Of a DNA stretch of 64,000 nucleotides, positions 17,479 through 26,069 are shown in pieces. The translations under genes and the position numbers were made by a program. Source of the stretch: Streptomyces sp. CB01635 (GTDB lineage: Bacteria; Actinomycetota; Actinomycetes; Streptomycetales; Streptomycetaceae); the NCBI RefSeq assembly GCF_002803065.1, contig NZ_NNBL01000002.1, positions 248,001-312,000 on the forward strand. Direction: 5' to 3'. Positions within the stretch are counted from its first letter, which is position 1. Each line of letters starts with the position of its first letter. The notes under the pieces were generated by a model, which was given only the letters and a program-made list of their open reading frames with translations, was not told the origin of the DNA and made no database searches.

Positions 17479-18495
17479 GTGGACGCCCCCCTGACCCCTT
17501 ACTCGCCCGCCTCCCCGGCCGACACCCTGCGCGCGGCCCTCGCGGGCCTGCTCGACGGGCTGCCGCCCACGCAGGCGGCGCGCGCCGTCGAACGGCTGAT
17601 CGCGAGCTACCGGGGGAGCACCCCGACGGACGCGCCGATCCTTCGGGACCGCGCCGATGTCGCCGCCTACGCCGCGTACCGGATGCCGGCCACCTTCGAG
17701 GCGGTCCGCTCGGCGCTCGGCGCGCTCGCCGACGCGGCGCCCGAGGGCTGGGCGCCCGGGAGCCAGGTCGACGTGGGCGGCGGGACGGGCGCCGCGGTCT
17801 GGGCCGTCGCCGACACCTGGGCCGGCGAGCGCCCGGTCACCGTCCTCGACTGGGCCGAGCCCGCGCTCGCCCTCGGACGTGAACTGGCCGGTTCCTGCGA
17901 CCGGTTGACGTCCGCGCGGTGGCAGCGCTCCCGTATCGGAGCGGCGCTCACCATCGAGAGCACCGATCTCGTGACGGTCTCGTACGTCCTCAAGGAACTG
18001 ACCGAGGACGACCGCCGCTCCGTGGTCGACGCCGCGGCCGCCGCCGCGAGCCCCGACGGGGCCGTGGTCGTCGTCGAGCCCGGCACCCCCGACGGCTACG
18101 AGCGGATCATCGAGGCACGCCGGCGCCTGATCGACGCCGGATTCCACGTCGCCGCGCCCTGCCCCCACAGCGCGGCCTGCCCCATCGAGCCCGGCACCGA
18201 CTGGTGCCACTTCTCGGCCCGGGTCAGCCGGTCGTCGCTGCACCGCCAGGTCAAGGGCGGATCGCTCGCGTACGAGGACGAGAAGTTCAGCTACGTGGCA
18301 GCGACCCGTTTCGCCCCCGAGCGCCCCGCGGCCCGGATCACCCGCCGCCCCCAGATCCGCAAGGGCCAGGTGCTCCTGGACCTGTGCGAGGCGGAGGGCG
18401 CGCTGGGCCGTGAAACGGTGACGAAGCGGCACGGGCCGCTGTACCGGGCGGCCCGCGACGCCGACTGGGGCGACGCCTGGCCTCCGGCCCCGTAG
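17479..18495 (+). CDS. Rsm22 family small-subunit ribosomal methyltransferase-like protein
   Basis: 338 residues. The SAM-binding core shows VDVGGGTGAAVWA near residue 95 and EPGTPDGYERI near 195. A cysteine cluster CPHSAACP...DWCHF near 220-245 resembles the Fe-S-binding motif of Rsm22/mtRsm22, followed by KFSYVAATR. Rsm22 proteins act in ribosomal small-subunit assembly; the methyl target is not established. The start is GTG. A TAGAAT -10 hexamer at 17467-17472 ends six bases before it, so the message is probably leaderless. Confidence 0.88.
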   Translation: MDAPLTPYSPASPADTLRAALAGLLDGLPPTQAARAVERLIASYRGSTPTDAPILRDRADVAAYAAYRMPATFEAVRSALGALADAAPEGWAPGSQVDVGGGTGAAVWAVADTWAGERPVTVLDWAEPALALGRELAGSCDRLTSARWQRSRIGAALTIESTDLVTVSYVLKELTEDDRRSVVDAAAAAASPDGAVVVVEPGTPDGYERIIEARRRLIDAGFHVAAPCPHSAACPIEPGTDWCHFSARVSRSSLHRQVKGGSLAYEDEKFSYVAATRFAPERPAARITRRPQIRKGQVLLDLCEAEGALGRETVTKRHGPLYRAARDADWGDAWPPAP

Positions 18496-18544
18496 GGGTA
18501 CCGCTCGGTGTTCGGGGTGGGCCGCGGGTGGTCGTGGGCTGCTC

Positions 18545-18606
18545 GCGCAGTTCCCGGCGCCCCTGACGTGCCCACGGTCCCCAGGGGCGCGGGGACCTGC
18601 TCGATC
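18545..18606. repeat. Intergenic inverted repeat (GCGCAGTTCCC / GGGGACCTGC)
   Basis: GCGCAGTTCCCGGCGCCCCT at 18545 and CAGGGGCGCGGGGACCTGCT at about 18582 are imperfect inverted copies, a widespread Streptomyces intergenic element. It lies between the convergent Rsm22 and DUF6243 genes and may terminate both. Confidence 0.6.
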
Positions 18607-18726
18607 AGCCACAGATACCCCGCACCCGGCAGACAGGATCAGGCCCCGAGCTCCTGGCCGGGAAGCTCCGACGTGCAGCACTTGACGCTGCCGCCCCCCG
18701 CACGCCGTCACGACCCTTCGCGCGCG

Positions 18727-18909
18727 TCACGACCCCTCGCGGGCGACGCGTTCCTCCCGCAGTCTGCGCAGCAACTCCCGCTTCTGTGCTTGCGGGTCGA
18801 GCCCGCCGCCGACCCGGCCGTCGCGGCCGCCGCCGCGCAGGGTCTTGCGGGAGAGGTTGCTGCGGGTGCCGCCGACGCCCAGCATGTTCCCGGATCCACC
18901 TCGGCTCAT
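18727..18909 (-). CDS. DUF6243 family small protein
   Basis: 60 residues starting MSRGGSGNMLGVGGTRSNLS and ending in a basic/acidic helix (QKRELLRRLREERV). The sequence is typical of a short Streptomyces family of unknown function; it is soluble and rich in glycine and arginine. AAGGGAG lies 8 bases before the ATG. The last codons are duplicated just downstream (CGTCACGACCC(T/C)TCGCG twice at about 18706-18745). Its promoter carries the TetR operators described next to it. Confidence 0.8.
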   Translation of the reverse strand: MSRGGSGNMLGVGGTRSNLSRKTLRGGGRDGRVGGGLDPQAQKRELLRRLREERVAREGS

Positions 18910-18970
18910 CGTGGTCTCCCTTCGATCTTCGAACGGCGCTGTCCCGGGAGGGAGTCGAACCCCCCGGAAC

Positions 18971-19049
18971 GAGACGGTGCGTCTCGCCGACGATGTCCAC
19001 TGTCGATGAGACGGATCGTCTTGTCAAGGGAGTTGAGACGGTACGTCTC
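18971..19049. promoter_or_regulatory. Three TetR-type operators between DUF6243 and tetR
   Basis: Three 15-bp palindromes: GAGACGGTGCGTCTC (18971-18985), GAGACGGATCGTCTT (19008-19022) and GAGACGGTACGTCTC (19035-19049). On the minus strand TTGACA (19022-19027), a 17-bp spacer and GACAGT (18999-19004) form a good promoter for the DUF6243 gene, and the middle operator fills its spacer. The third lies upstream of TGATAC, a possible -10 for the TetR gene. Control of both genes by the TetR protein is inferred. Confidence 0.8.
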
Positions 19050-19075
19050 GCCTCGCTCGCTGATACATTCGAGCC

Positions 19076-19702
19076 ATGGCCCAGAAGACCGCTCCCGACT
19101 CCAACCGCCGCAGCGAGCGCTCACGCCGCGCGATCTACGACGCCGCCCTCGCCCTCGTCGCCGAGATCGGCTATCCCAAGACGACCATCGAGGGCATCGC
19201 CGCCCGCGCGGGCGTCGGCAAGCAGACGATCTACCGCTGGTGGTCCTCCAAGGCGGAGGTCCTCATGGAGGCCTTCATCGACCTCGGCGTCCAGGCGGCG
19301 GAGGCGGCCGGAGCGGGCGACTGGGCGGAGGCGGACGGCATCCCGGACACCGGCGACATCGAGACCGACCTCAAGGTGGTCCTGCGCGCCACCGTCGACG
19401 AGCTGCTCGACCCCCGCTACGACGCCCCGGCCCGCGCCCTCGCCGCCGAGGGCGTCGCCAACCCGGCCTTCGGTGAGGAGTTCGTCGGCCGGCTCCTGCT
19501 GCCCTCGCTGGAGCTGTACGTACGCCGCCTGCGCGCCGCCCAGGACGCCGGCCAGATCCGCGCCGACGTGGACCCGTACATCGCCCGTGACCTGTTCTCC
19601 GCCCCACTCGCCCAGCGCTGGCTCCAGGGCACGGGCCCCCTGGACCACGCCTACGCCGACGCCCTCGTCGAGTACGCCCTCTACGGGCTCAGCCCCCGCT
19701 GA
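19076..19702 (+). CDS. TetR/AcrR family transcriptional regulator
   Basis: 208 residues. The N-terminal helix-turn-helix (about 15-62) reads [20 protein letters not shown] then [19 protein letters not shown], the TetR signature; the remaining 145 residues are the ligand-binding domain of the TetR_C type. It should repress itself and the divergent DUF6243 gene through the three GAGACG palindromes in between. The ATG has no Shine-Dalgarno sequence and lies 9 bases after TGATAC, so the mRNA may be leaderless. Its 3' end overlaps the convergent GDPD gene by 14 bp. Confidence 0.92.
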   Translation: MAQKTAPDSNRRSERSRRAIYDAALALVAEIGYPKTTIEGIAARAGVGKQTIYRWWSSKAEVLMEAFIDLGVQAAEAAGAGDWAEADGIPDTGDIETDLKVVLRATVDELLDPRYDAPARALAAEGVANPAFGEEFVGRLLLPSLELYVRRLRAAQDAGQIRADVDPYIARDLFSAPLAQRWLQGTGPLDHAYADALVEYALYGLSPR

Positions 19703-20534
19703 CCCGCGCCCGCACGGCCGACGGGGTGCGGGCCAGCAGGCCCGGCGCGTCCGAGATCACGCCGTTGCAGCCGAGCCGCAGCACGCGGTCCCGCTGGCGC
19801 GGCGAGTCCACCGTGTGCGCCCACACCCGCGGGATCCCGGACCGCACGGCCCGTACGAGATCGGCGTCGCGCGCCTTGTAGTCCACGTCGAGCAGGTCGA
19901 CGAACCGGGCCCAGCGCGCCGGGCGGTCCGTGCGCATCTGGACCTCCGAGCGCCACAGTTGTGACGTGAGGCCCAAGTCGTGGGCGCGCAGGGCGACGGC
20001 CGGGTCGTTGGAGTTCACGAACACCGACCGGGTGAGGCCCCGGCGCCGGATCATCGCGGCGATCCCGTCCAGGCTCCGCGGGTCCTTCGCCTCCAGCATC
20101 AGCACGGTGCGGCCGCCGAGACGGTCGAGAACCTCGGCGACCGTCGGCAGCGGCTCCGCGCGCCAGTGGCCCGGCAGTGAGGCCCTCGGACGCATCCGCA
20201 CGCGCGCCCACTGCCGGGCGTCGATCCTGTTCACCGGGCCCGACGTGTACGTCGTGCGGTCCAGGGTCGGGTCGTGCATGACCACGATCGTGCCGTCGCG
20301 AAGCATTCGGGTGTCGAAGTCGAGTACCTGCGCGGTGCCGCGCTCAAAGGCGGCCGTCAGGCCCGACATGCTGTTCTCCGGGACTTCCAGGGCGCCGCCG
20401 CGGTGTGCCGTGTAGACGACGCGGGGGAGGCTGTCGACGGTCAGGGGGCCGGCGCCCCACTCGACGGGGGAGAGGGTCAGCGGGGCGAGAACCAGGAGCC
20501 CGCCGAGGCCCGTCAGCGCAGTCCGTGTGACCAT
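19689..20534 (-). CDS. Secreted glycerophosphodiester phosphodiesterase
   Basis: 281 residues. After an N-terminal signal or anchor segment ([17 protein letters not shown]) comes the GDPD TIM barrel: YTAHRGG, VPENS and [20 protein letters not shown] give the catalytic H, E, D and H. LMLEAKD and the final [11 protein letters not shown] complete the barrel. It would release glycerol 3-phosphate from deacylated phospholipids outside the membrane. I use ATG 20534; GTG at 20543 is also possible. Confidence 0.9.
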   Translation of the reverse strand: MVTRTALTGLGGLLVLAPLTLSPVEWGAGPLTVDSLPRVVYTAHRGGALEVPENSMSGLTAAFERGTAQVLDFDTRMLRDGTIVVMHDPTLDRTTYTSGPVNRIDARQWARVRMRPRASLPGHWRAEPLPTVAEVLDRLGGRTVLMLEAKDPRSLDGIAAMIRRRGLTRSVFVNSNDPAVALRAHDLGLTSQLWRSEVQMRTDRPARWARFVDLLDVDYKARDADLVRAVRSGIPRVWAHTVDSPRQRDRVLRLGCNGVISDAPGLLARTPSAVRARVSGG

Positions 20535-20672
20535 GCCGACCACGGTAGGCAGGCAAATCCGCGTAAAGCCGGTAATGACACCCGATTATCTTCCGCGCCT
20601 CGTATCGCTCGGGATCGCCGCGGGTACCCCGGATGTGGACTGTGGCCACCCGCGGCGCAGGATGGTGCGACC

Positions 20673-21440
20673 ATGGGACATGCTTCTCGGTACTACGGCG
20701 AGGTGAGGGGATTGATGGGCGCGGAGTTCGGCCGCCGGTCCGGCGGACAGGGCAGGATCTCCCAGTGGCTGCGCGCCAGGCGCCCCAAGGAGGCCGAGGG
20801 CGACGACGGCCGCGAGGCCCTTCTCCTGGCCGCCGCGGACGCGGGACTGCCGCTCGCACCCGCCGCGTACCCGACCGACTACCGGTGTTCGTGCAGCCGC
20901 ATCGGCTGTCCCACGCCCGGCAGGCATCCCGTCTCGTTCGCCTGGCAGACGCAGTCCACGACGGACCGCGGCCAGATCGAGCGCTGGGCCCGGCATCAGC
21001 CGCAGGCCAACTTCATCACCGCGACCGGCATGGTCCACGACGTCCTCGACGTCCCGCTCGAGGCCGGCCGCGAGGCCCTCGCACGCCTCCTCGCGGCCGG
21101 CATCGACGTGGGCCCCGTCGCCGAGTCCGGCGGCGACCGCATGCTCTTCTTCACCGCCACCCGCGGCACCCCCGAGGACGAGGACGAGTGGTGGCCCTGC
21201 GAGCTGGACTGCCACCCCGAGACGATGGACGAGCACCCCGGCCTGCGCTGGCACTGCCGCGGCTCGTACGTGCCCGTGCCGCCCGCCCGGCTCCCCGGTG
21301 ACCTGACCGTCGACTGGCTGCGCGGCCTCGAACACCCGCTGCCGGACCCGCTCACCCTGCTCGAAGCCCTCACCGACGCCTGCGCACGCTACGTGGGCGA
21401 GGAAAGGGACTTCACGACAGCCTGGCCCTCACGCGGCTGA
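20673..21440 (+). CDS. Bifunctional DNA primase/polymerase-domain-like protein (Prim-Pol family)
   Basis: 255 residues resembling the actinobacterial prim-pol N-terminal domain: ALLLAAADAGLPLAPAAYP, a CSCSRIGCPTPGRHP cysteine cluster, QIERWARHQPQANFITATG and VLDVP in place of the usual catalytic DVD. One of the metal acids appears lost (DVLDVP), so it may bind nucleotide rather than polymerise. Such stand-alone proteins are common in Streptomyces chromosomes with no known role. A later ATG at 20715, with GGTGAGGGG upstream, is an alternative start. Confidence 0.8.
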   Translation: MGHASRYYGEVRGLMGAEFGRRSGGQGRISQWLRARRPKEAEGDDGREALLLAAADAGLPLAPAAYPTDYRCSCSRIGCPTPGRHPVSFAWQTQSTTDRGQIERWARHQPQANFITATGMVHDVLDVPLEAGREALARLLAAGIDVGPVAESGGDRMLFFTATRGTPEDEDEWWPCELDCHPETMDEHPGLRWHCRGSYVPVPPARLPGDLTVDWLRGLEHPLPDPLTLLEALTDACARYVGEERDFTTAWPSRG

Positions 21441-21453
21441 CGCGCGAGGGCCA
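21423..21453. terminator. Bidirectional hairpin between convergent genes
   Basis: TGGCCCTC at 21423-21430 pairs with GAGGGCCA at 21446-21453, with further CGC pairing inside. It overlaps the stop of the prim-pol gene and precedes the lipoprotein gene end. Confidence 0.55.
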
Positions 21454-21471
21454 TGCGGCTCACGGAGAGCG

Positions 21472-22458
21472 TCAGCTGCCCTTGGCGCCCGTAAGCCCCT
21501 CGAGCCGCGTCAGTATCTCGACGTCGCCGCCCTTGGCCGGGTCGACGGCGACCTGGTTCGAGATGCGCTCCAGCGTCAGCGACTGCTTGACGTCGCCCGT
21601 CATGAGCGCCTTCACGTTCTCGTTGTCGACCGTGATGCTCAGGCCCTTGGACGCCGTCTGCTTCTCGTAGTGGTGCGTCGCGAAGAACACCAGCGCCCCG
21701 CCGTCCGCGGTCCGCAGACCCAACGGCGTGTAGTCGCCCGACGTCATCGGCTCGTCGACGTACTGCCGGGCGAGACCCGGGCGGCTCGCGTTCTTCTCCC
21801 GCGTGGTCCGCCACTGCGACGTGTGCCGGCCCGGCGCGAAACCGTCCCCGCCGTCCTTCAGATACGTCGCGTACTTGCGGCTCATGTCCTGCGGCGCCAC
21901 CGCGAGCCCCGCGGCGTCCGCCGTCACGGGCTGCGCCCAGCCGTCCTTGTCCTTCTTGAACTCGGGGACGTCACCGGGCGACATGAGCGTCAGATACGAC
22001 ACCTGCCACGGCCGGTTCACATCGTCGCGGGTGAAGACCAGCATCCACCGGAAGTCGCCGCCCCGGTTGGCCGTGGTGTTCGCGACGAACCAGCGGGGCC
22101 AGCCCGCCTTCTTGGGGATGGTGAACTCGGCGTCCGACAGCGCCAGATCCGAGTGGTTCGGGTTGCCGTCGGGGTGATTGACGTGCCCGGCCTTCAGCTT
22201 GGCCGCGTCGATCGCGCCGAGCGCGCCCGTCACATGGTCCTCGTCGAGGGACCCGTCGTACGCCTTGTCGGCCTTGTTGTACGCGGCGGTGAAATCCTTC
22301 AGGGCGCGGGCGGCCTCGGCCTTGGTGGCCGCCGGGAGGACCTCCCGCTCCCCGTGCACCGTCACACACCCGCTCGCCGTGACCGCCACGGCAGTCGCGA
22401 GGGCCACCGCCGTCACCGGCTTCCTGAGACCACGAGGCCTGCGGAGGAGCTTGCTCAT
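21472..22458 (-). CDS. Secreted lipoprotein (DUF8094-like)
   Basis: 328 residues with a basic N terminus, a hydrophobic run (AVALATAVAVTASGC) and lipobox ASGC with C31 as the lipidated residue. The rest is a mixed alpha/beta domain with ALKDFTAAYNKADKAYDG near 55 and a conserved GWPRWFVAN stretch. No enzyme motif is seen. It lies 69 bp downstream of efeU in the same direction, so it may be transcribed with the iron uptake genes, but a role in iron uptake is only inferred. Confidence 0.8.
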   Translation of the reverse strand: MSKLLRRPRGLRKPVTAVALATAVAVTASGCVTVHGEREVLPAATKAEAARALKDFTAAYNKADKAYDGSLDEDHVTGALGAIDAAKLKAGHVNHPDGNPNHSDLALSDAEFTIPKKAGWPRWFVANTTANRGGDFRWMLVFTRDDVNRPWQVSYLTLMSPGDVPEFKKDKDGWAQPVTADAAGLAVAPQDMSRKYATYLKDGGDGFAPGRHTSQWRTTREKNASRPGLARQYVDEPMTSGDYTPLGLRTADGGALVFFATHHYEKQTASKGLSITVDNENVKALMTGDVKQSLTLERISNQVAVDPAKGGDVEILTRLEGLTGAKGS

Positions 22459-22527
22459 CGGTTCTCTTCACCTTCCCCTTCCCGGGCCCGAACCCTATCG
22501 GGGAGGGGAGCGGCGCGAGCGTCCGGA

Positions 22528-23385
22528 TCAGGCTTTGGCGGACTCGGCAGGCGTCTGCGCCTCGGGCTCCGGCTTCCTGGACAGGAAACCGGACGGCGCG
22601 AAGAACACCGTGAGCGTCACGGCCAAGTACAGCAGCCAGACGACGACTTGGAGGACCGTGGGATCGGGCTGGAAGTTGAACACGCCCTTGAGGAGCGTGC
22701 CGTACCAGCTGTCCGGCGGAATCGTCCCGCTGATGTCGAACGCCTTGCTGGACAGACCGCCCAGGAACTGCGCCTCCTGAAGATCGTGCACGCCGTACGC
22801 GAGGACGCCCGCCGCCACGATCACCAGCATGCCGCCGGTCCACGTGAAGAACTTCGCCAGGTTGATCCGCAGGGCGCCCCGGTAGAACAGCCAGCCGAGG
22901 ACGACGGCGGTCAGCAGGCCCAGCAGGACGCCGATGAGCGGCCCGTGCGTGCCGTCGTTGGACGCGCGTACCGAAGCCCACACGAACAGGGCGGTCTCAA
23001 GCCCCTCACGGCCGACCGCGAGGAACGCCGTCGCCACCAGCGCAGCCGTACCCATCTGCAGCGCGGCGTCCAGCTTGCCGTGCAGCTCGGCCTTCAGATG
23101 CCGCGCGGTGCGCCGCATCCAGAAGACCATCCACGTCACCAGGCCCACGGCGACGATCGACAACGAGCCGCCGAGCGCCTCCTGCGCCTCGAACGTCAGC
23201 TCCTGCGAGCCGAAGGTCAGCGCGAAGCCGAAGCCGAGCGCCACGGCGACGGCGATGGCGATGCCGATCCAGATGGGACGCAACGCGTCACGCCGGTCCG
23301 TCTTGACCAGATACGCGATGAGAATGCAGACGACGAGACTCGCTTCGAGCCCTTCGCGCAGACCGATCAGATAGTTGCCGAACAT
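22528..23385 (-). CDS. efeU: EfeU iron permease (FTR1 family)
   Basis: 285 residues with seven predicted membrane segments. The two REGLE motifs that carry iron in FTR1 permeases are LREGLEASLV near residue 9 and VGREGLETALF near 130. EfeU moves ferric iron across the cytoplasmic membrane with EfeO and EfeB. ATG 23385 gives exactly the family N terminus (MFGNYLIGLREG). The stop of efeB is 7 bp upstream. A hydrophilic tail follows the last segment (LSRKPEPEAQTPAESAKA). Confidence 0.94.
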   Translation of the reverse strand: MFGNYLIGLREGLEASLVVCILIAYLVKTDRRDALRPIWIGIAIAVAVALGFGFALTFGSQELTFEAQEALGGSLSIVAVGLVTWMVFWMRRTARHLKAELHGKLDAALQMGTAALVATAFLAVGREGLETALFVWASVRASNDGTHGPLIGVLLGLLTAVVLGWLFYRGALRINLAKFFTWTGGMLVIVAAGVLAYGVHDLQEAQFLGGLSSKAFDISGTIPPDSWYGTLLKGVFNFQPDPTVLQVVVWLLYLAVTLTVFFAPSGFLSRKPEPEAQTPAESAKA

Positions 23386-23392
23386 CGTGTCC

Positions 23393-24676
23393 TCATGCCT
23401 CCTTGGAGAACAGCGCCCGGCCCCACCAGTCGCCCGAGTCCCGGACGCCCGGCGGGACGGCGAAGACGGCCGAACCCACGTGCTGGATGTACTCGTTGAG
23501 CGCGTCACTGCGCGACAGGTTCCGCTGCACGCGGACGAACCCCTTGCGCACGTCCTTCTGGTAGGCCAGGAAGAACAGGCCGGCCTCCAGACGGCCGAGA
23601 CCGTCCGTGCCGTCGGTGAAGGAGTAGCCGCGGCGCAGGATGGTCGCCCCCGCGTTGGAGTCGGGGTGCGCGAGCCGCACGTGCGCGTCCGGCTTCATCG
23701 CCTTCAGGAACGGCTCGTCGCGCTCCTTGGCCTTGCCGACCGGGGCGCCCTCGCCCTTGTCGCGGCCGAAGACGTCCTCCTGCTCCTGGAGAGACGTACG
23801 GTCCCAGGTCTCGATGTTCATGCGGATGCGCCGGGCGACGAGGTACGAACCCCCGGTCATCCAGGCGGAGTTGGCGTCCGTGTCCTTGGCGCCGACCCAC
23901 ACGTGCTGGTCCAGGCGGGCGGTCTCGGTGCCGGCGATGTTGCGGGTGCCGTCCTTGAAGCCCATCAGGTTGCGCGGGGTCTGCGCGTCCGGGGTCGTCG
24001 AGGAGGTCTTGCCGAAGCCGAGCTGGGACCAGCGGATGGCGACCTTGCCGAAGCCGATCCTGGCGAGATTGCGGATGGCGTGCACGGCGATCTGCGGATC
24101 GTCGGCGCAGGCCTGAATGCACAGGTCGCCGTTGCTGCGGGCCTTGTCGAGATTGTCGCCGGGGAACTTCGGCAGGTCGACGAGGGCCTCGGGCCGCCGG
24201 TCCGTAAGCCCGAACTTCTCGAACAGGGACGGGCCGAAGCCGATCGTGAGGGTGAGCCGGGACGGCTTGAGGCCGAGCGCCTCGCCGGTGTCGTCCGGCG
24301 GCGCCTCGGGCAGCCCGCCGTACGCGCCCTCGCCGACCGCGTGCCCCTCGGTCATCCTGGACGCGGCCTTCGTCCAGTCCTTCAGGAGCTGCACGAACTC
24401 GTCGCGGTCGTCGGTCTTCACGTCGAACGACGCGAAGTGCAGACGGTCCTGGACGGCGGTGGCGATTCCGGCCTGGTGCGCGCCGTGGAACGACACGGCG
24501 CCGCCCGAGTCGGCGACCGGCTGCGGATCGTCACCGGTCCGCGTCACGGCGACGGCGCCCCCCGCGGCGGCGGCACCGAGCGCGAGCCCGGCACCGCCCA
24601 CCGCGAGCAGCGAACGACGCGACGGCGTAGGAGAGTTGTCCGATCCGACCGAGACATCGGCGGTGGTGTCCGTCAT
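23393..24676 (-). CDS. efeB: EfeB deferrochelatase/DyP-type heme peroxidase
   Basis: 427 residues. A Tat-type signal (PSRRSLLAVGGAGLALG, about 19-35) directs folded export. The DyP domain shows GFGPSLFEKFGL, the heme-pocket block GFKDGTRNIAG with the catalytic aspartate near residue 230, and the proximal-His region. EfeB oxidises ferrous iron and/or extracts iron from heme for EfeU. Central gene of the efeO-efeB-efeU operon, 30 bp after efeO. Confidence 0.94.
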   Translation of the reverse strand: MTDTTADVSVGSDNSPTPSRRSLLAVGGAGLALGAAAAGGAVAVTRTGDDPQPVADSGGAVSFHGAHQAGIATAVQDRLHFASFDVKTDDRDEFVQLLKDWTKAASRMTEGHAVGEGAYGGLPEAPPDDTGEALGLKPSRLTLTIGFGPSLFEKFGLTDRRPEALVDLPKFPGDNLDKARSNGDLCIQACADDPQIAVHAIRNLARIGFGKVAIRWSQLGFGKTSSTTPDAQTPRNLMGFKDGTRNIAGTETARLDQHVWVGAKDTDANSAWMTGGSYLVARRIRMNIETWDRTSLQEQEDVFGRDKGEGAPVGKAKERDEPFLKAMKPDAHVRLAHPDSNAGATILRRGYSFTDGTDGLGRLEAGLFFLAYQKDVRKGFVRVQRNLSRSDALNEYIQHVGSAVFAVPPGVRDSGDWWGRALFSKEA

Positions 24677-24706
24677 CCCTGACCCCTTACCTGCGTACCC
24701 GGAGGG

Positions 24707-25864
24707 CTACTTGACGACGACGGCGGCGGCGAGCTTGGACAGCGGCTCCGCGAGCGCGTTCACCGCGTCCGAGAGCTCCTTGCGGTCCGCCTTGCCGACC
24801 TTGTCGTAGGAGGTGAACTCGTAGGAGGTCTTGTCCTTGCGGTACTTGTCGAGCAGCGTGTCCAGGGCGGCGAACTGCTTGTCGAGCTCCTTCGTCAGCG
24901 CGGCGTCGTTCTCCGCGGCGACGGGCTTGAGCAGGTCGTACGCCTTCTCGGCACCCTCGACGTTGGCCTTGAAGTCGACCAGGTCGGTGTGCGAGTAGCG
25001 CTCCTCCTCGCCCGTGACCTTGCCGGTGGCGACCTCGTCGAGGAGCTCCTTGGCGCCGTTGGCCATGGAGGTCGGCGTGATGTCCGCCTTGCCGACGCGG
25101 GTCTGCCAGTCCTTGAGGTCCTTGTCGAGCTGCGTCGCCAGCTCCTTCTCCCGGGAGCCGATCTTCTTGTCCTGCCACAGCGCCTTCTCCAGGCGGTGCC
25201 AGCCGGTCCAGTCCGTCTTCGGGTCCTGCCCCTCCTCCAGGCCGTCCGCGCGGACGTCGACCTTCGGGTCGATGTCACCGAAGGACTCGGCGACGGGCTC
25301 GGTGCGCTCCCAGCCGATACGGGACGGGGCGTACGCGGCCTGCGCGGCCTTCAGGTCACCCTTGCGCACGGCGTCCGTGAACGTTGTGACCTTGGGCAGC
25401 GTCTCGTCGGCCTGCTCCTGCGCGTAGGTCCGGTAGGCGGCCACGGCCTTGTCCAGACGGGCGTCACGCTTGACGGCCTTGCCGCCGGTGACGGTCACCT
25501 TCTGCCGGATGCCGTCGCCCTTCATGCCGGGCTTGCAGGCGATCTCGTACGTGCCGGCCTTCACCTCGGCGGTGAGCTTCTGCTTGGTTCCGGGGCCGAT
25601 GTTCTCGCGCTCGCTGACGATCCGGTCGTCCGGGAACAGGACGTAGACCTCGGTGACCTTGGAGCCCTTGTTCTCTATGGAGAGCTCGACATGGCCGGCG
25701 GGGAACTCGGTCTTGGAGACGTCGCACTTGTCGTCCGTGGCGGTGACCTCGACGACGCGGTCGCCACCGGACTTGGCGTCGCTCTTCTGGGTGCAGCCCG
25801 TGACGGCGGCCAGGGTCGCCGCAGTGGCGGCGGCGGTGACAACAGTGAGTCGGACGGCTCGCAT
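24707..25864 (-). CDS. efeO: EfeO periplasmic iron-binding lipoprotein
   Basis: 385 residues. A lipobox VTGC (C23-C24 region) ends a short signal. Domain 1 (about 35-125) is cupredoxin-like (VTATDDKCDVSKTEFPAGHVE...PGTYEIACKPGMKGDG), and domain 2 (about 135-380) is the M75/imelysin helical domain with HRLEKALW near 230, the HxxE iron site. It captures iron outside the membrane for EfeU. First gene of the efe operon, directly preceded by an iron box. Confidence 0.94.
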   Translation of the reverse strand: MRAVRLTVVTAAATAATLAAVTGCTQKSDAKSGGDRVVEVTATDDKCDVSKTEFPAGHVELSIENKGSKVTEVYVLFPDDRIVSERENIGPGTKQKLTAEVKAGTYEIACKPGMKGDGIRQKVTVTGGKAVKRDARLDKAVAAYRTYAQEQADETLPKVTTFTDAVRKGDLKAAQAAYAPSRIGWERTEPVAESFGDIDPKVDVRADGLEEGQDPKTDWTGWHRLEKALWQDKKIGSREKELATQLDKDLKDWQTRVGKADITPTSMANGAKELLDEVATGKVTGEEERYSHTDLVDFKANVEGAEKAYDLLKPVAAENDAALTKELDKQFAALDTLLDKYRKDKTSYEFTSYDKVGKADRKELSDAVNALAEPLSKLAAAVVVK

Positions 25865-25902
25865 GCGGGCTCCAAGACGTGAGGAACAGTGAGTGAGGCG
25901 GA

Positions 25903-25926
25903 CCTAACTTAACCGAGGCTTACCTC
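25903..25926 (-). promoter_or_regulatory. Iron box (DmdR/IdeR-type operator) before efeO
   Basis: On the minus strand the sequence GAGGTAAGCCTCGGTTAAGT followed by TAGG resembles the 19-bp consensus TTAGGTTAGGCTAACCTAA of actinobacterial iron repressors. It lies about 40 bp before the efeO start. Iron repression of efeOBU is the expected outcome. Confidence 0.75.
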
Positions 25927-26069
25927 AGTGCTACCCAGGGGTCCAGTGATTCAGCTCTCACGAAATGACGCCGATCGCGCCCCGGATACAAGCGACCCAT
26001 GGGCGACCCGTGAAACGGCAAACGAAAGGCAAAAACCCGCTACCCCCCACCGAATGATTGACTGTCCCG

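Noticed and set aside
18937..19010. Possible complete tRNA gene
   Set aside because: T-arm is good, but there is no matching acceptor 5' strand, no D-arm, and the would-be anticodon arm is the TetR operator.
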